DNA of 64,000 nucleotides from Haloarcula halobia (GTDB lineage: Archaea; Halobacteriota; Halobacteria; Halobacteriales; Haloarculaceae). The stretch covers positions 2,523,631-2,587,630 of the forward strand of contig NZ_CP119787.1 of the NCBI RefSeq assembly GCF_029338255.1. Reading direction: 5' to 3'. The position numbers were made by a program, and so were the translations under genes. How positions within the stretch are numbered: position 1 is the stretch's first letter; each line of letters opens with the position of its first letter. Positions 1-8,351 of the stretch are shown here, piece after piece. Below the pieces are notes generated by a model. That model ran no database searches, was not told the DNA's origin, and saw nothing but the letters and a program-made list of their open reading frames with translations.

Positions 1-137
1 CGCTGTTCGACAGCTACCGGAGCCGCGACACCCCCGACATCGTCTCGGCCCTGATGGACGGCGAGATGGACCCGGAGTCCGAGACCGAGGACGCCGTCGG
101 GTTCGGCGAGTTCGTCCCGAAGGTCGGGGAGGAGTGA
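1..137 (+). CDS. C-terminal end of a probable type IV pilus/secretion ATPase (partial)
   Basis: An open frame enters from the left edge (first full codon at 3) and ends at a TGA at 135-137. It leaves about 44 acidic residues, ending VGFGEFVPKVGEE. No ATPase motif falls inside the window, so the identity is inferred from position. The next gene, three bases downstream, encodes a PilC/TadC-like platform protein, and in archaea the assembly ATPase (PilB/TadA/GspE family) is normally directly upstream of it. It would hydrolyse ATP at the cytoplasmic face to drive pilin assembly. The bases to the left of the window would settle this. Confidence 0.6.
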   Translation, partial: LFDSYRSRDTPDIVSALMDGEMDPESETEDAVGFGEFVPKVGEE

Positions 138-140
138 CCG

Positions 141-2183
141 ATGAGCCTCAAGACGACGGACCGCCAGGAGCTGGCCAGCGGCGGCGCGCTGGGTGACACC
201 TTCTACCCGGCCTACCAGCGGCTGTTCGACGAGGAGGGCGACTTCGTCCAGGGTGTCGAGGAGAAGCTCGCCCAGGCCCGGATGGCCGACAACGTCGAGA
301 TGTTCCTGGCGCGGGCGCTCGCCGTCGGCGTCATCGCCGGGCTGGCGCTGTGGCTCGTGGGGACGCTACTGGGCTACCTGGTGGTCAACCTCCTGATTCC
401 GAACCCCTCGGAGTTCACCTTCATCGGTATCCCCGTCTCCGACTCGACGTCGGCGCTCATCGACACGCTGAAGCTGCCGATTCTGGTCCTCTGTACCGGC
501 CTCGTGTTCGGGTTCATCGGCTTTGCCGTCGGCTTCGGCTCGCTCGTCTCGATTCCGTACTTCCGCGCCGGGGCCCGGAAACGGGAGATCAACGTCCTCC
601 TCTCGGACTCCATCTCGTTCATGTACGCCCTCTCGGTGGGTGGACTGAACCAGCTCGAGATCCTGCACGCGATGGGCCAGGCCGACGACACGTACGGCGA
701 GGCCGCAAAGGAGTTCCAGTCTATCGTCCTAGAGACCGAGTACTTCGATACGGACTACCGGACGGCAGTCAGGAACCAGGCGCTGGAAACGCCCTCGGAT
801 CAGCTCTCGCAGTTCCTGACCGACATGCTCTCTATCATCAACTCCGGGGGTGACATGACCTCGTTCCTGGAAGACCAGAAGGAGAAACACATGCGGACCG
901 CCCGACAGGAACAGGAGAAGATGCTGGAGACGCTGGAGCTGTTCGGCGAGATGTACATGACCCTCTCGCTGTTCCCGCTGTTGCTCATCATCATCCTCGT
1001 CATCATGTCGATGATGGGCAACGCACAGACGATGCTCATCTACGGGACGGTCTACGGCCTGATTCCCCTCACCGGCATCGCCTTCCTCGTGCTCGTCTCG
1101 ACGGTCACCCAGGACTCCGTCGGCGACGGCTACCTGCGGCCCAACAACCGCGAGGAGGACGTCGTCGTCGACGAGGGCATCGGCGTGTTCAACCTCGGCC
1201 TCGTCGAGCAGTACACCGGGCGCCACGGTATCTTCGACCGCATCAAGAACCGCGAGGGCACCTACGAACTCACGCAGATTCTGCTCAAACCCCACCTGTT
1301 CTTCCGGGACCACCCCATGCTGGTGCTGGGACTGACCGTGCCGACGTCCATCGTCGCGCTGGCAGTCACCGTCGTGCTCGGCTGGGCGCCGCTGTCGGTC
1401 GACGGGATGCTCGCGAACCCCGTGCTCGGCACGTTCGCGTGGGTGTACGTCCCGCTGTACATCAACTTCCTCCCGCTGGCGGTCTTCTACGAGTGGAACC
1501 AGCGCTCGCGGAAGGCCATCGTCGGCAACCTCTCGGAGAACCTCCGGAAGCTGGCCTCCGCCAACGACACCGGGATGACCCTGCTGGAGTCGATCAAGGT
1601 AGTCTCGGAGACGTCGGCCGGGAAGCTCTCCGACGAGTTCGAGACGATGCACGCGAAGGTCAACTACGGCACCAGCCTCAAGAACGCCCTCCGGGAGTTC
1701 AACAACAAGTACCACGTGCCACGCCTGGCGCGGACGGTCAAGCTCATCGCGGAGGCCCAGGAGGCCTCCAGCCAGATTCAGGACGTGCTCTCGACGGCCG
1801 CACAGGCCGCCGAGAACCAGGACGACATAGAGCGCGACCGCAAGTCCCGAACCCGCATGCAGACGGTCATCATCATCATGACCTACCTGACGCTGTTGGG
1901 CGTGATGGCGCTGCTGAAGACGCAGTTCCTCGACGTCATGGCCGGCCTCTCCGCCCAGGCCTCGAACGCCGGCGGCTCGGGCGCGGTCGGCGGTGGCGGT
2001 GGCTTCGGGGGCAACGTCGACACGAACATGCTGTCGATGCTGTTCTTCCACGCGGTGACCCTGCAGGCCATCCTGTCGTCGTTCATCGCGGGCTACATCC
2101 GCGAGGTCAAGCTCATCGCGGGCGTGAAGTTCGTCGTCATCCTCTCGACTATCGCCCTCGCCGTCTGGATACTGGTCGGGTGA
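141..2183 (+). CDS. PilC/TadC-like type II secretion F-domain membrane platform protein
   Basis: This 680-residue integral membrane protein is the likely platform on which pilin subunits are assembled. Hydrophobic segments lie near residues 54-80, 113-140, 272-320, 391-448, 577-597 and 632-678. They surround two cytoplasmic helical stretches, about 150-265 and 450-575, which fits the duplicated T2SSF architecture of archaeal PilC proteins. The second stretch has the typical F-domain pattern, with small alternating helices around LRKLASANDTGMTLLESIKV. A glycine-rich linker near residues 612-628 precedes the last membrane pair. The ATG follows the ATPase stop by three bases, so the two are probably co-transcribed. 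Family assignment is firm; the exact pilus or substrate it serves is unknown. Confidence 0.88.
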   Translation: MSLKTTDRQELASGGALGDTFYPAYQRLFDEEGDFVQGVEEKLAQARMADNVEMFLARALAVGVIAGLALWLVGTLLGYLVVNLLIPNPSEFTFIGIPVSDSTSALIDTLKLPILVLCTGLVFGFIGFAVGFGSLVSIPYFRAGARKREINVLLSDSISFMYALSVGGLNQLEILHAMGQADDTYGEAAKEFQSIVLETEYFDTDYRTAVRNQALETPSDQLSQFLTDMLSIINSGGDMTSFLEDQKEKHMRTARQEQEKMLETLELFGEMYMTLSLFPLLLIIILVIMSMMGNAQTMLIYGTVYGLIPLTGIAFLVLVSTVTQDSVGDGYLRPNNREEDVVVDEGIGVFNLGLVEQYTGRHGIFDRIKNREGTYELTQILLKPHLFFRDHPMLVLGLTVPTSIVALAVTVVLGWAPLSVDGMLANPVLGTFAWVYVPLYINFLPLAVFYEWNQRSRKAIVGNLSENLRKLASANDTGMTLLESIKVVSETSAGKLSDEFETMHAKVNYGTSLKNALREFNNKYHVPRLARTVKLIAEAQEASSQIQDVLSTAAQAAENQDDIERDRKSRTRMQTVIIIMTYLTLLGVMALLKTQFLDVMAGLSAQASNAGGSGAVGGGGGFGGNVDTNMLSMLFFHAVTLQAILSSFIAGYIREVKLIAGVKFVVILSTIALAVWILVG

Positions 2184-2288
2184 CCGGCCCGGACCGTTCC
2201 CACGACGTCTCGCGGCGTCGGTGAAGCCCCCGGAGCGCGTATCGATATCGAGAGCGCGGCCAGGCCCTCGCGCTCGGGAGTACGACAG

Positions 2289-2423
2289 ATGACAGACGAC
2301 GACGGACTCGCCCACCAGATTCGCGAGTCCCTGGGCGACCGACCGGGACTGACCGCTGAAGACGCCGTCGAGACGTGGCTCGACCGCTGTCTCGCGTTCG
2401 CCGAGTCGCTGCCCGAAAAGTGA
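2289..2423 (+). CDS. Small acidic hypothetical protein (44 aa)
   Basis: A 44-codon frame starts MTDDDGLAHQI and ends AFAESLPEK. It is acidic and predicted helical, with an LTAEDAVETWL segment, and carries no recognised motif. It lies about 105 bp after the platform gene on the same strand and could be the last gene of that transcript. The acidic composition matches real haloarchaeal proteins rather than the arginine-rich products of shadow frames. Without homologues the call is tentative. Confidence 0.45.
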   Translation: MTDDDGLAHQIRESLGDRPGLTAEDAVETWLDRCLAFAESLPEK

Positions 2424-2471
2424 GTGGGGCCGACTCCAGGCCGGGTCGGCGGAGCCGGCACGACGTGGCGG

Positions 2472-2477
2472 TTTTAT
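2472..2477 (+). promoter_or_regulatory. TATA box for the zinc-ribbon gene
   Basis: TTTTAT sits 26-31 bp before the GTG start at 2503. This is the spacing of an archaeal TATA box for a leaderless transcript and supports the GTG as start. Confidence 0.6.
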
Positions 2478-2502
2478 TCGACCGGCCGCTCAAACGTCGC
2501 CC

Positions 2503-2709
2503 GTGTCCCCCGAGCGAACCTGTCCCGACTGCGCGGAACCGCTCGAGAAGATGGAGCTCCAGGGAACCGATGCGCTGGGCTCGCTCGCCATCGTCGCTCC
2601 GGCCTCGGACGACGGCTTCCTCAGCAGCCACCGGGCCGACGAGGTGCTGACGCCCGTGCCGTACGTCTGTCCCGAGTGTCGACGGACGCTCGTCTACGCA
2701 GAGGAGTGA
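2503..2709 (+). CDS. Small zinc-ribbon protein
   Basis: A 68-residue protein has two CxxC pairs, CPDC near the N-terminus and CPEC near the C-terminus. They frame a central stretch and fit a single zinc-ribbon fold. The GTG start is chosen because a TATA-like box lies 26 bp upstream, implying a leaderless mRNA. Many small haloarchaeal zinc-finger proteins look like this and most lack an assigned role; nucleic-acid or protein binding is plausible but unproven. It lies between the pilus platform gene and tRNA-Ala. Nothing links it functionally to either. Confidence 0.7.
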   Translation: MSPERTCPDCAEPLEKMELQGTDALGSLAIVAPASDDGFLSSHRADEVLTPVPYVCPECRRTLVYAEE

Positions 2710-2710
2710 A

Positions 2711-2760
2711 TGGACTCGCCGGGATTGAGCGACCGCGAAGCGGTCGCGATGTTCGGCGAG
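2711..2760. repeat. tRNA-end duplicate and dispersed palindromic element
   Basis: Bases 2711-2726 repeat, in the same orientation, the 16 bases at 2796-2811 that form the 3' end of tRNA-Ala. Bases 2720-2756 match, as an exact 37-bp reverse complement, 24984-25020. The core is the near-perfect palindrome GCGACCGCGAAGCGGTCGC. The segment looks like a small repetitive or recombinational remnant beside the tRNA. Confidence 0.7.
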
Positions 2761-2795
2761 TCCACGACTGAGGGAGCGAAAGCGACCGAAGAAAG

Positions 2796-2867
2796 TGGAC
2801 TCGCCGGGATTTGAACCCGGGGCCTCTCCCATGCCAAGGGAGTGATCTACCTCTGATCTACGAGCCC
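2796..2867 (-). tRNA. tRNA-Ala (GGC anticodon)
   Basis: Read on the minus strand, a 72-nt cloverleaf begins GGGCTCG and ends CGAGTCC plus discriminator A. The anticodon stem CTCCC/GGGAG encloses TTGGCAT, giving anticodon GGC (alanine). The T-arm is CCGGG-TTCAAAT-CCCGG. No CCA is encoded and no intron is visible. Its gene-side 3' end is duplicated at 2711-2726. Confidence 0.97.
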
Positions 2868-2895
2868 TCTCGGCATTCACCTGTATCCGGTGGCC

Positions 2896-2905
2896 TTTCT
2901 TAAAG
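2896..2905 (-). promoter_or_regulatory. TATA box for tRNA-Ala
   Basis: On the minus strand CTTTAAGAAA lies about 29-38 bp before the tRNA 5' end, the normal archaeal TATA position. Confidence 0.6.
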
Positions 2906-3035
2906 GCATCGAACCACGGGGGAGGTGTGAGACGGTCCCGTACGACACAACTGATAATTGCGGCACAATGGCTAAGAGCATCCAGTACGAGCATCGATCA
3001 GACGCGGTTACCAGGGTCATATCGGGTCAATTATC

Positions 3036-3656
3036 ATGGATGTGAAACGGGGCGGAGATCGCGAGGCACGTAGCCAGCAGGGACGGGCAGCGACAGAGCG
3101 CGGGCAGACGACGCTCGATTTCGCCATCGGCATGAGCCTCTTCCTCGCGGTCCTCATCTTCACCTTCCTGTTCGTTCCAGGTCTGCTGGCACCGTTTACG
3201 GCCGGCGGGCAGGATGAGACGGTATCGACGAATCGGGTTGCCGACTACCTGACGAAAGGGGCGCTCGGGACGCCGCGGGACCCGTTCGTCCTCGACACGC
3301 AATGTACGATTCTCTTCTTCGATAACCGGACGGCGGCGGACAAGTGCGGCGGCGACTGGAGCAGTGACACGCCGGTCGAGGAGACGGTGGGTCTCGACCC
3401 GGCGCGGCAGAACCTGAACGTCACCATCCGGGGGACGGCACCGAACAGCGGCGACGAGGAGGTCCTGTGCTGGGACGAGGACGATAACGTGCTCGTCGGC
3501 ATCTCGCACGGGACGTGTGGCACCAACCCCGGCGACCCCGACGTCCCGTTCACCAGAGGCGACACGCCCCCGGACACGAACGACGCGACGGTGACCGCCC
3601 TCCGCGTCGCCTCGCTGAAAGGGACGGACGTCACCGTCTACGTGGAGATGTGGTAG
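3036..3656 (+). CDS. Pilin-like single-pass protein 1
   Basis: A 206-residue protein has a basic N-terminus of about 22 residues, then RGQTTLDFAIG and one hydrophobic segment (about residues 30-52). The rest is extracellular-type sequence with several cysteines (DTQCT, DKCGG, VLCWDE, GTCG). A charged head, a small-residue junction and a hydrophobic helix resemble type IV prepilins processed by a PibD-type peptidase. The protein starts a run of five closely packed genes of this type downstream of a PilC-like platform gene. From memory it resembles an uncharacterised haloarchaeal family (DUF7287). A minor-pilin role is inferred. Confidence 0.7.
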   Translation: MDVKRGGDREARSQQGRAATERGQTTLDFAIGMSLFLAVLIFTFLFVPGLLAPFTAGGQDETVSTNRVADYLTKGALGTPRDPFVLDTQCTILFFDNRTAADKCGGDWSSDTPVEETVGLDPARQNLNVTIRGTAPNSGDEEVLCWDEDDNVLVGISHGTCGTNPGDPDVPFTRGDTPPDTNDATVTALRVASLKGTDVTVYVEMW

Positions 3657-3657
3657 G

Positions 3658-4245
3658 ATGCGGGGCCAGGCACACACGCTGGAGGCCACCGTCGCGAGCC
3701 TGTTGCTGCTCGCGAGTCTCGTCTTCGCGCTCCAGATGACGGCCGTGACGCCGCTGTCTGCGAGTACGTCCAGCCAGCACATCGAGAATCAGCAGCAGGC
3801 CACTGGCAGTGGCGTCCTCGCGGCGGCGGCCGAGGAAGGGGCGCTCAAGCCCGCGGTGCTCTACTGGAACAACTCGAGTCAGCGCTACCACGACACCAAC
3901 GGCAACCTGGGCTACTACACGAACGGCCCGCCGAACAACACCTTCGGCGACATGCTCAACCGATCGTTCGACCAGCGGGGCATCGCGTACAACGTCTACT
4001 TCACGTTCCAGAACGCCGGCGGGGAGAGCATCACCCAGCGGTACGTCTACAGCGGGGCCCCCAGCGACAACGCGGTGTCGGCGTCCCGCACGGTGACGCT
4101 CCTCGACGACGACCACCTGTACAACGCAAACGAGACGCGCAACGCGACGGCGCTGACGAACCCGAACATCACCTACCCGATACCGGACACGGGCCGGAAC
4201 GTGTTCAACACGGTCCGCGTGGAGGTGGTCGCGTGGCGCATCTAG
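3658..4245 (+). CDS. Pilin-like single-pass protein 2
   Basis: A 195-residue protein starts MRGQAHTLEATVASLLLLAS, a short charged head followed at once by a single membrane helix (about residues 9-32). The rest is polar and rich in Asn-X-Ser/Thr sequons (NNSS, NNTF, NRSF, NETR, NITY), fitting a glycosylated cell-surface domain. It begins one base after the previous stop and overlaps the next gene by 13 bp, so the genes are transcribed together. It resembles haloarchaeal DUF7288 proteins from memory. A minor pilin or pseudopilin is the best inference. Confidence 0.7.
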   Translation: MRGQAHTLEATVASLLLLASLVFALQMTAVTPLSASTSSQHIENQQQATGSGVLAAAAEEGALKPAVLYWNNSSQRYHDTNGNLGYYTNGPPNNTFGDMLNRSFDQRGIAYNVYFTFQNAGGESITQRYVYSGAPSDNAVSASRTVTLLDDDHLYNANETRNATALTNPNITYPIPDTGRNVFNTVRVEVVAWRI

Positions 4246-5267
4246 CCCGCGAGGACCGGGGTCAGATAATCCTCATCGCCGCGTTCGCGCTGGCGGTGAC
4301 GTTCGTCGCGCTGGCGCTCATCGTCAACTCCGCTATCTTCACCGAGAACCTCGCCAGTCGAGGCGAGACGGGCGGGAGCGACGACGCACTCGACGTGCGT
4401 GCGATGGTCGAAGCAAGCGTGGGCGAGGCTATCGCCGGCGCGAACATCCACAACACCACGTCGACGACGACGCTGGGCGAGGGGGTAAAGGACGGTATCG
4501 GGGAGACGACCGACCAGCTGGAACTGCAACACGTCACCAGCAGCGCGCTGGTGGAGGTGTCGCTGGTCTCGGGGTCGCCGGTGAACGGGTCGCGAATTGC
4601 CCAGAACGAGAGCGGGGGACGGACCTTCGAGGACAACGCCATGTCCGGCGACGCCGAGTGGCAAGTCGTCACCCGCGTCGAGCCTCACTCGGACCGGTAC
4701 AACGGGACGCGTGCCTTCAGGATGAACGTCTCGACGCTCCCGGATTCGGGCGACGCGTTCGTCGTCACGGCCAACGGGACCGATGGGGAGCCGACCTGGG
4801 AGATGCGCCTCTACAGCGACTCCGACGGGGACGTCGACGCCGGTGAGGACGTCACCGTCGAGGTCACCACGCCGAGCGGGAGCGAGAGCTGCACCCACGA
4901 GACCGAGCACCCCTACGTCCACGTCGACGTGACCGGGGGGGCCGTGGCCGGCGAACCGTGTGACGCGCTCCGGCGAGGGTTCTACGATGGCGGCGATACA
5001 TCCGTCTTCGACGGCCGGTTCGCCCACGGCGTCGGGGACGAGCGGTACAACATCACCTTCGAGAACGGCGGCGAGGTGGTCGGGAACTACTCGCTCGTGA
5101 CCCGGTCGACGGGTGCCAACCCGACCCCGAACCTCAACACGGCCGTGGGCGCCTCGCCCTACGTCACCGACGCGGTCTACAACGTGAGCGTCGAGTTCAC
5201 CTACGAGACCTCGGAGGTCCGCTACGAGACCAGGATTCGGGTCGCCCCGGGTGAGCCAGATGCGTGA
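4233..5267 (+). CDS. Pilin-like single-pass protein 3
   Basis: A 344-residue protein from a GTG start overlaps the previous gene by 13 bp. The N-terminus EDRGQIILIAAFALAVTFVA holds the single membrane helix (about residues 12-35). A long, acidic, sequon-rich outer domain follows, containing a Cys pair (ESCTHE and EPCDAL). The RGQ junction before the helix is shared with the other members of the set. It resembles haloarchaeal DUF7261 from memory. At 344 residues it is larger than a typical major pilin and more like a minor or tip subunit. Confidence 0.68.
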   Translation: MAHLAREDRGQIILIAAFALAVTFVALALIVNSAIFTENLASRGETGGSDDALDVRAMVEASVGEAIAGANIHNTTSTTTLGEGVKDGIGETTDQLELQHVTSSALVEVSLVSGSPVNGSRIAQNESGGRTFEDNAMSGDAEWQVVTRVEPHSDRYNGTRAFRMNVSTLPDSGDAFVVTANGTDGEPTWEMRLYSDSDGDVDAGEDVTVEVTTPSGSESCTHETEHPYVHVDVTGGAVAGEPCDALRRGFYDGGDTSVFDGRFAHGVGDERYNITFENGGEVVGNYSLVTRSTGANPTPNLNTAVGASPYVTDAVYNVSVEFTYETSEVRYETRIRVAPGEPDA

Positions 5268-5706
5268 GGACCGTGCCGTCTCGACGGCGCTTGGCTACGT
5301 GTTGACCCTCTCTATCGCGTCGCTGCTCGTGACGGGCCTGCTCGTCGCCGGCAGCGGCTTCGTCGAGGACCGCCGCGAGCAGGTGGTCCGTGAGGAACTG
5401 ACCGTCATCGGCCAGCAGGTCGGGGCCGACCTGGCCCGGGCGGACCGGCTCGTCCTCGCGGCGGACAGCAGCGGTGGGGACCTGACGGTCCAGCTCAACC
5501 GGACCTATCCCGACCGCGTGACGGGGAGCCCCTACCGGGTAGCCATCGACCAGTCGAACGAACGGGTCGTCCTCAGCGCCTCGAACCCGGAGATTACGGT
5601 GACGGTCGGCGTCACCCACGAGACGTCGCTCCGGGACTCCTCGGCCGACGGCGGGAACATCCAGCTGGCCTACGACAGCGGGGACCTGGTGATCCGCGAT
5701 GTCTGA
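5251..5706 (+). CDS. Pilin-like single-pass protein 4
   Basis: A 151-residue protein starts at GTG 5251, with ATG 5260 an equally good alternative giving MREDRAVSTALGYVLTLSI. RAVSTALGYVLTL resembles the prepilin junction of haloarchaeal pilins, where a basic head meets a helix beginning with small residues (helix about 13-35). The outer domain is short and beta-rich. It overlaps the previous gene by 17 bp and the next by 8 bp, so translation is probably coupled. It resembles DUF7266 from memory. Confidence 0.7.
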   Translation: MSQMREDRAVSTALGYVLTLSIASLLVTGLLVAGSGFVEDRREQVVREELTVIGQQVGADLARADRLVLAADSSGGDLTVQLNRTYPDRVTGSPYRVAIDQSNERVVLSASNPEITVTVGVTHETSLRDSSADGGNIQLAYDSGDLVIRDV

Positions 5707-6445
5707 GCGTGGGGTCAGCGAAGTGCTGAGCTTCACGCTGGTGTTCGCGCTGGTGGTGACCTCGGTCGCCATCGTGTCGGTGAGCGGCCTCGGGAGCCTC
5801 CAGGACGCGCGCGACGCGGAGCAACTCGAGAACGCAGAGCGCGCCTTCGACGTGCTGGCCGACAACCTCGCCGATCTCCACCGACAGGGCGCCCCGAGCA
5901 GGGCGACCGAGATCAGCCTCGGCCAGGCGCAGCTGGCGACCGAGGACAACGTCACGATGACCGTCAGAGTCGAAGACAGCGGCGGGACCACGACGGTCGG
6001 GACCTGGGAGATTCGGCCGCTGGTCTACAGCGGCAACCAGGAGCGAGAGCTCGTCTACGAGGCCGGCGCCATCTTCCGGACCAACCGCGACAGCGGGTTC
6101 GTCGTGCGCGACCCGCCGCTGGTGGTCGACGACGACCGGGTACTGCTCCCGGTTATCGGGCTCAACTCCCCGCAGGTCCAGAGCCTCGGCGGGTCGACGG
6201 TGCTGGTCCGGGCCACCCACCGCGAGGCCGACGTCGCGTTCTCACGGACGGACGGGTCCATCGAGTCGCTCACCGTCGAGGTAGCGTCCCCGCGGGAGGC
6301 CCAGTGGGAGCAGTACTTCGAGTCACACGGGTTCACCTGTACCGGCAGCGCGCCGATATCGTGTGTGTACGACCCGCCCCCATCGGACAACTTCGAGCGG
6401 GTCTACATCGTCTACCACGACATCGGCGTCGTCATCGACAAGTAG
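5699..6445 (+). CDS. Pilin-like single-pass protein 5
   Basis: A 248-residue protein starts MSERGVSEVLSFTLVFALVV, with a short charged head and a single helix (about residues 9-30). A heptad-like stretch follows (DAEQLENAERAFDVLADNLADL), then a beta-rich outer domain. Parts of that domain (RPLVYSG, VYEAGAIF, RDPPLVVDDDRVLLPVIGL) correspond to the N-terminal domain of the two large convergent proteins downstream (VSPPEF..., ATLTLPLI). It is the last gene of the overlapping pilin-like run and ends three bases before the convergent gene's stop. A structural role in the same surface filament is inferred. Confidence 0.7.
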   Translation: MSERGVSEVLSFTLVFALVVTSVAIVSVSGLGSLQDARDAEQLENAERAFDVLADNLADLHRQGAPSRATEISLGQAQLATEDNVTMTVRVEDSGGTTTVGTWEIRPLVYSGNQERELVYEAGAIFRTNRDSGFVVRDPPLVVDDDRVLLPVIGLNSPQVQSLGGSTVLVRATHREADVAFSRTDGSIESLTVEVASPREAQWEQYFESHGFTCTGSAPISCVYDPPPSDNFERVYIVYHDIGVVIDK

Positions 6446-6448
6446 GGC

Positions 6449-8197
6449 TCACCCGCTCGTGACGTTCAGTTTGTTCTCCGAGATGTGGAGGTAGGTCAGC
6501 CGGACGATGTTAGTCTGGGGCGGGATGGCGCGCTGGCCCAGGAGCGCCTGGTCGTAGTGGACCGTCCCGCCGTTGTCCAGCTCGACGCTGCCGGCGACGA
6601 TGCCGCCATAGAGGTGTGCCTTGCCGATGTAGACGTCGCTCGACCCGGTGATGCCTGCGGGCGCGTATATGACCCCCTCGTAGCGGATAGTCGAGGAACC
6701 CGACCCGCTGATGCGGGTCGTGAAGTCGGACTTGCCGTAGAGCCAGAACTGCGAGGCGTTCTGGTTGTCCGCCACGTCGACGACGCCCCCGGAGTTGGGA
6801 ATCGAGAGGTGCGCGCCGGTGGGACTGGTGGCCTCGCCCTGGACGAACACACGCACCTGTCCGTCACCCTGCACCTCGATGCGCCCGTCGTTCTTGATGT
6901 GGACGAAGTCCCGGACCGCGATGGTGACGTCGCCGCTCCCGGTGTCGAGCGTCAGCGTCCGGCCGTCGAGCGTCAGGCTGTCGAGGTAGTAGACGCCCTC
7001 GGTGAGCGTCTGGTCGCCGCTGTCGAGCGTGGTGCTCGTGATGGGGACGCCAGCGTCGCCGTTGTCGTTCTCGGCGCTCGCGTTGTCGACCTGCTGCTGG
7101 ACGTAGCCGTCGACCGGCGCGGCGCCGTCGACACCGCCGATCTGGGTGACGCTCCCCTCGACGGTCCCCTTGATCTTCTTGCTCGAGGTGTACTCGACGC
7201 TGCCGTTGACCCACCCGCTCCCCTTGACCTCGACGCGGTCGCCGGAACGAATCGACCCGTTGACCTCGCTGTTGCCCGTGACGACGACGTCGCCCGCGGT
7301 GGTGACGGTGCCGAACGCGCCCCTCGTGTCGGCGTACGCGCCCGTCCCCACCGAGGAGTCGTAGCTGTCGGTCCGGGCGGGGTCGCCACCGTTGCCCGAG
7401 AGGCGGATCTCGCCGCCGGCGGACGTCGCGGCGACGGCGCTGGTCACCTCCCGCGGGCCGGTCGGGACGGTCAGCGTGGCGGTGACCCGCTGATTCGGGT
7501 GGTCGTAGGAGGCCTTCCCGTCGGTCCGCTCCTCGAAGTACCGGCCCCAGGCGCGGTAGTACTCGCTGGTGACGGTGACGTTGACGACGCCGGTCTCGAG
7601 GGGGTTCGTCCGGTCGGCGCTCGCGTCGGGGTAGACCTGGGTCGTCTCGCCGGGGGTCAGCGAGGCCCGGCCGGACAGCGTCGTGTCGCCGCTGACGGTG
7701 ATCAGCGGGAGCGTCAGCGTCGCGTCACGGTAGTAGAACTCCGGCGGTGAGACCATCACGGTCCCGTTCCGGGATTTCTTCCAGACGCCGCCGCCCTGGT
7801 AGGCGACCTGGCGGTCCTCGTTCTCGTAGACGACGGCGCCGAGCGGGACGTCCAGCAGCGTCGTCGTCGTCGTCGGGGACGCCGAGGAGTTCGTGATGGT
7901 TATCTCCATCCGACCGGCCGCGTCGTCGACGCGGTACCGGGCACCCTGTACCCGCGAGAGCGACACCTGCTGGCCGTTCGAAGAGCCCAGTGCGACCATC
8001 GCCGCCTGGGAGTCCAGCTGTGTCATCACTTTCTCCGAACGCGAGACGTCCAGTCCCACCTCGGTGTCGGTCAGCGCCGTCGCGCCCAGCCCCACGACCA
8101 GCGTCGACCCGACGATAACCATGCTGAAGACGAGTAACAGTCCGAGCGGCGCGGACTGCGCACGCTGTCGACCCTCGCGGCGACGCCAACCAGTCAT
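6449..8197 (-). CDS. Large pilin-like surface protein with beta-helix core (paralog A)
   Basis: A 582-residue protein. An N-terminal charged segment and membrane helix (SAPLGLLLVFSMVIVG, about residues 16-42) are followed by a beta-rich domain (to about 260). Then comes a repetitive stretch of short turns (VVTGNSEVNGSI, VEVKGSGWVNGSV) like a bactofilin/PilX-type beta-helix. A C-terminal domain contains LHISENK. The ATG has a TATA box 24-32 bp upstream. The next minus-strand gene upstream is a full-length paralog with the same motifs, so the pair arose by tandem duplication. The pilus context suggests a tip adhesin or minor pilin. From memory the domains match haloarchaeal DUF7289/DUF7305. Confidence 0.72.
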   Translation of the reverse strand: MTGWRRREGRQRAQSAPLGLLLVFSMVIVGSTLVVGLGATALTDTEVGLDVSRSEKVMTQLDSQAAMVALGSSNGQQVSLSRVQGARYRVDDAAGRMEITITNSSASPTTTTTLLDVPLGAVVYENEDRQVAYQGGGVWKKSRNGTVMVSPPEFYYRDATLTLPLITVSGDTTLSGRASLTPGETTQVYPDASADRTNPLETGVVNVTVTSEYYRAWGRYFEERTDGKASYDHPNQRVTATLTVPTGPREVTSAVAATSAGGEIRLSGNGGDPARTDSYDSSVGTGAYADTRGAFGTVTTAGDVVVTGNSEVNGSIRSGDRVEVKGSGWVNGSVEYTSSKKIKGTVEGSVTQIGGVDGAAPVDGYVQQQVDNASAENDNGDAGVPITSTTLDSGDQTLTEGVYYLDSLTLDGRTLTLDTGSGDVTIAVRDFVHIKNDGRIEVQGDGQVRVFVQGEATSPTGAHLSIPNSGGVVDVADNQNASQFWLYGKSDFTTRISGSGSSTIRYEGVIYAPAGITGSSDVYIGKAHLYGGIVAGSVELDNGGTVHYDQALLGQRAIPPQTNIVRLTYLHISENKLNVTSG

Positions 8198-8220
8198 TGC
8201 CGCCCCTTTGTTATCATGTG

Positions 8221-8229
8221 TGATAAATC
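8221..8229 (-). promoter_or_regulatory. TATA box for paralog A
   Basis: Minus-strand GATTTATCA lies 24-32 bp before the ATG at 8197, so each paralog probably has its own promoter. Confidence 0.6.
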
Positions 8230-8351
8230 AAGTGGCCACCCGACGAATTCGTGCCGTGTGAAAACGCCGGCCGGGATATATACTCGCCGCTCCGGATATC
8301 AGACGTGAGGATTTCCCCTCCCCCGGACGACTCGACACCGGTCCCCGGCGG

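Noticed and set aside
729..2315. Long minus-strand open frame (528 codons) opposite the PilC-like gene
   Set aside because: It is antisense to a clear membrane protein gene; its product is rich in Arg, Glu, His and Val without motifs, a typical shadow of GC-rich coding DNA.
6485..7750. 421-codon plus-strand frame opposite paralog A
   Set aside because: It is the shadow of the surface protein gene and shows low-complexity Val/Asp/Arg repeats.
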